Source of the DNA: Glaciecola sp965660625
Lineage (GTDB): Bacteria > Pseudomonadota > Gammaproteobacteria > Enterobacterales > Alteromonadaceae
DNA length: 64,000 nucleotides
Reading direction: 5' to 3'
NCBI GenBank assembly: GCA_965660625.1
Contig: CBFIAR010000014.1
Coordinates: 29,003-93,002, forward strand
A program made the position numbers and the translations under genes. Numbering within the stretch: the first letter of the stretch is position 1; the number at the start of each line of letters is the position of its first letter. The notes beneath the pieces were generated by a model. The model saw nothing but the letters and a program-made list of their open reading frames with translations, was not told the DNA's origin and did no database searches. Below are positions 63,309 through 64,000 of this stretch, one piece after another.

Positions 63309-63357
63309 CATTTTTGCTAACCTTTAGGGAATACAACGAGAGCTGCAACCAAGTTAC

Positions 63358-63387
63358 TATTGTGCGGTATTGTGCGGTATTGTGCGG
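63358..63387 (+). repeat. Three tandem copies of TATTGTGCGG
   Basis: Three perfect 10-bp units in a row, one helical turn each, about 100 bp upstream of the LexA-like palindrome. No known binding site is recognised. Confidence 0.85.
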
Positions 63388-63490
63388 CGAGATTTATAGG
63401 TCATTGCCCTCGAGTATATCTATATGTCCCCTTAGCTGACTTCTTTGCCCTTTCGTCTATTAAATTAAAAAAGATTAAAATAGTACTTGC

Positions 63491-63527
63491 ATGTTTATTT
63501 ATACAGTACTACTGTATAAATAAACAT
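63491..63527 (+). promoter_or_regulatory. 37-bp perfect palindrome with two LexA-like sites
   Basis: ATGTTTATTTATACAGTA, a central C, then the exact reverse complement. Each arm contains CTGTATAAATAAACAT, one base off the CTGT-N8-ACAG LexA rule, so two SOS-type sites lie back to back. The palindrome ends 28 bases before the SulA-like start codon, covering the expected promoter. Confidence 0.75.
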
Positions 63528-63555
63528 TATGTACAAATAGACAGCGAGAACTAAT

Positions 63556-63912
63556 ATGCAAATTGAATCATTCAACGGTCAAGCGATAAATAAGGGTTCT
63601 GGAATAAGCAGTTCACAGGGAGTATTTAGCAAACAACGTTGGGTTGCCCACGTCTCTGTTAACACTAAGCTGGCAGCGTCTCATCGACTAGTACTTAATA
63701 TTAAGCCAAATGAAATAGCGTCTGCTTTTGATATTATTGAACGTCTATTATTTGCAAAAACTTGTGCTGAGATATTTTGCGATCACACCTTGACCTTGCA
63801 TCAAGTAGAAATGCTAAAGCAAATGGCGATGTTTAGTGGAACGGAAGTTACCTTTATTGCAGATAAAGTTGAATTTAACTCAATGCAATCAGCTGATCTC
63901 GAAAAAGCATAG
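63556..63912 (+). CDS. Small SulA-like protein under probable LexA control
   Basis: 118 residues. The C-terminal two thirds resemble the SulA fold by pattern: RWVAHVSVNTKL, then a helix (AFDIIERLLFAKTCAEIFC) where SulA has its AL/RSGxCxAV segment, then HQVEMLKQMAMFSGTEVTFI as beta-alpha-beta. Identity to E. coli SulA is low and the N-terminus is short. LexA-type sites directly upstream support an SOS function such as division arrest. Other SOS-linked proteins of this fold (ImuA, RecA-like) remain possible. Confidence 0.55.
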   Translation: MQIESFNGQAINKGSGISSSQGVFSKQRWVAHVSVNTKLAASHRLVLNIKPNEIASAFDIIERLLFAKTCAEIFCDHTLTLHQVEMLKQMAMFSGTEVTFIADKVEFNSMQSADLEKA

Positions 63913-63932
63913 TCAATTAGGAGCGCGCAGAC

Positions 63933-63998
63933 GTGAGTATCATAATTATAGATGCATCGCGGACAAAGCGCCTCGTAGTTAAAGGTAAGCTTAGTTAG
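63933..63998 (+). CDS. Very short ORF after the SulA-like gene (uncertain)
   Basis: GTG start with AGGAG nine bases ahead, 21 codons, stop TAG two bases before the window edge. The peptide (MSIIIIDASRT..) resembles nothing I recognise. It could be a real small protein, or the start of a longer gene broken by a frameshift. The right edge prevents a decision. Confidence 0.25.
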   Translation: MSIIIIDASRTKRLVVKGKLS

Positions 63999-64000
63999 GT

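Larger units (their letters stand above)
63129..63555 (+). other. 427-bp intergenic region upstream of the SulA-like gene
   Basis: No convincing ORF; a 64-codon frame at 63360-63554 runs through the LexA palindrome and is rejected. It holds, in order, a weak hairpin that may end dgt (63287-63308), three tandem copies of a decamer (63358-63387), and a 37-bp palindrome with LexA-like sites (63491-63527). Confidence 0.55.

Noticed and set aside
63360..63554. 64-codon frame just before the SulA-like gene
   Set aside because: It starts within the tandem decamers, runs through the LexA-like palindrome, has no good ribosome site and no recognisable protein pattern.
1..64000. CRISPR array, prophage or toxin-antitoxin system
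   Set aside because: No regularly spaced repeats, no integrase, phage structural gene or recognisable toxin-antitoxin pair was seen; the only mobile element is the IS1634-type insertion.

Overview
The window looks like a chromosomal segment of a marine gammaproteobacterium of the Alteromonadales (Alteromonas/Glaciecola/Paraglaciecola-like). This is inferred from protein sequences and gene order: tRNA-Ser/yccA/tusDCBE, ftsK-lolA-rarA-crcB-serS, gyrA-serC-aroA-cmk-rpsA-ihfB-lapAB-pyrF, nrdAB-yfaE, dapA-bamC-purC opposite gcvR-bcp, purMN, cmoAB and alaA-yfbR-dgt. DNA is moderately AT-rich, packing is dense, and most genes are core housekeeping genes.

Layout. 1-2.4 kb: uvrC (cut by the left edge) and its response regulator uvrY. 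2.4-3.5 kb: a non-coding stretch with one copy of a 55-bp repeat and a tRNA-Ser(UGA) with promoter and terminator. 3.5-5.6 kb: yccA and tusDCB-tusE. 5.6-12.5 kb, minus strand: serS, crcB, rarA, lolA, ftsK, lrp. 12.7-13.8 kb: ald, divergent from lrp. 13.9-24.1 kb, minus strand: gyrA, serC, aroA, cmk, rpsA, ihfB, lapA, lapB, pyrF. 24.4-29.3 kb: ubiG, then nrdA-nrdB-yfaE behind two NrdR-like boxes. 29.4-32.9 kb, minus strand: dapA-bamC-purC, then dsbC. 33.1-34.1 kb: gcvR-bcp. 34.2-45.0 kb: perM, bepA, a TlpA-like thioredoxin, the wrbA-DUF2069-lipoprotein metallopeptidase operon, hda-DUF2066, purM-purN-DUF3108. 45.1-51.2 kb: fadE behind a FadR-like site, adenosine deaminase, an orphan LuxR-type response regulator, cmoA-cmoB.

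51.4-58.1 kb is the most accessory part. A 1.74-kb IS1634-type element is followed by a four-gene operon: glycerate kinase, a Cof-type sugar-phosphoglycerate phosphatase, a GpgS-type glucosyl-3-phosphoglycerate synthase and a GH13 sucrose-phosphorylase-like enzyme. Together these can be read as a closed cycle that makes the compatible solute glucosylglycerate, removes it by phosphorolysis and returns glycerate to phosphoglycerate. 58.2-64 kb: a DUF2189 membrane protein, a small membrane-anchored LRAT/NlpC-like protein, alaA, an unusual yfbR, dgt, then a 37-bp perfect palindrome built from two LexA-like half-overlapping sites in front of a small SulA-like gene.

Points most worth a second look: the 55-bp repeat, present three times, with two copies starting in the T-tract of a terminator; the glucosylglycerate cycle; the lipoprotein zincin inside a housekeeping operon; the double LexA palindrome; a Bcp without resolving cysteine; a YfbR with Glu in place of the HD-motif Asp; and hairpins placed directly before the start codons of tusD and serC.
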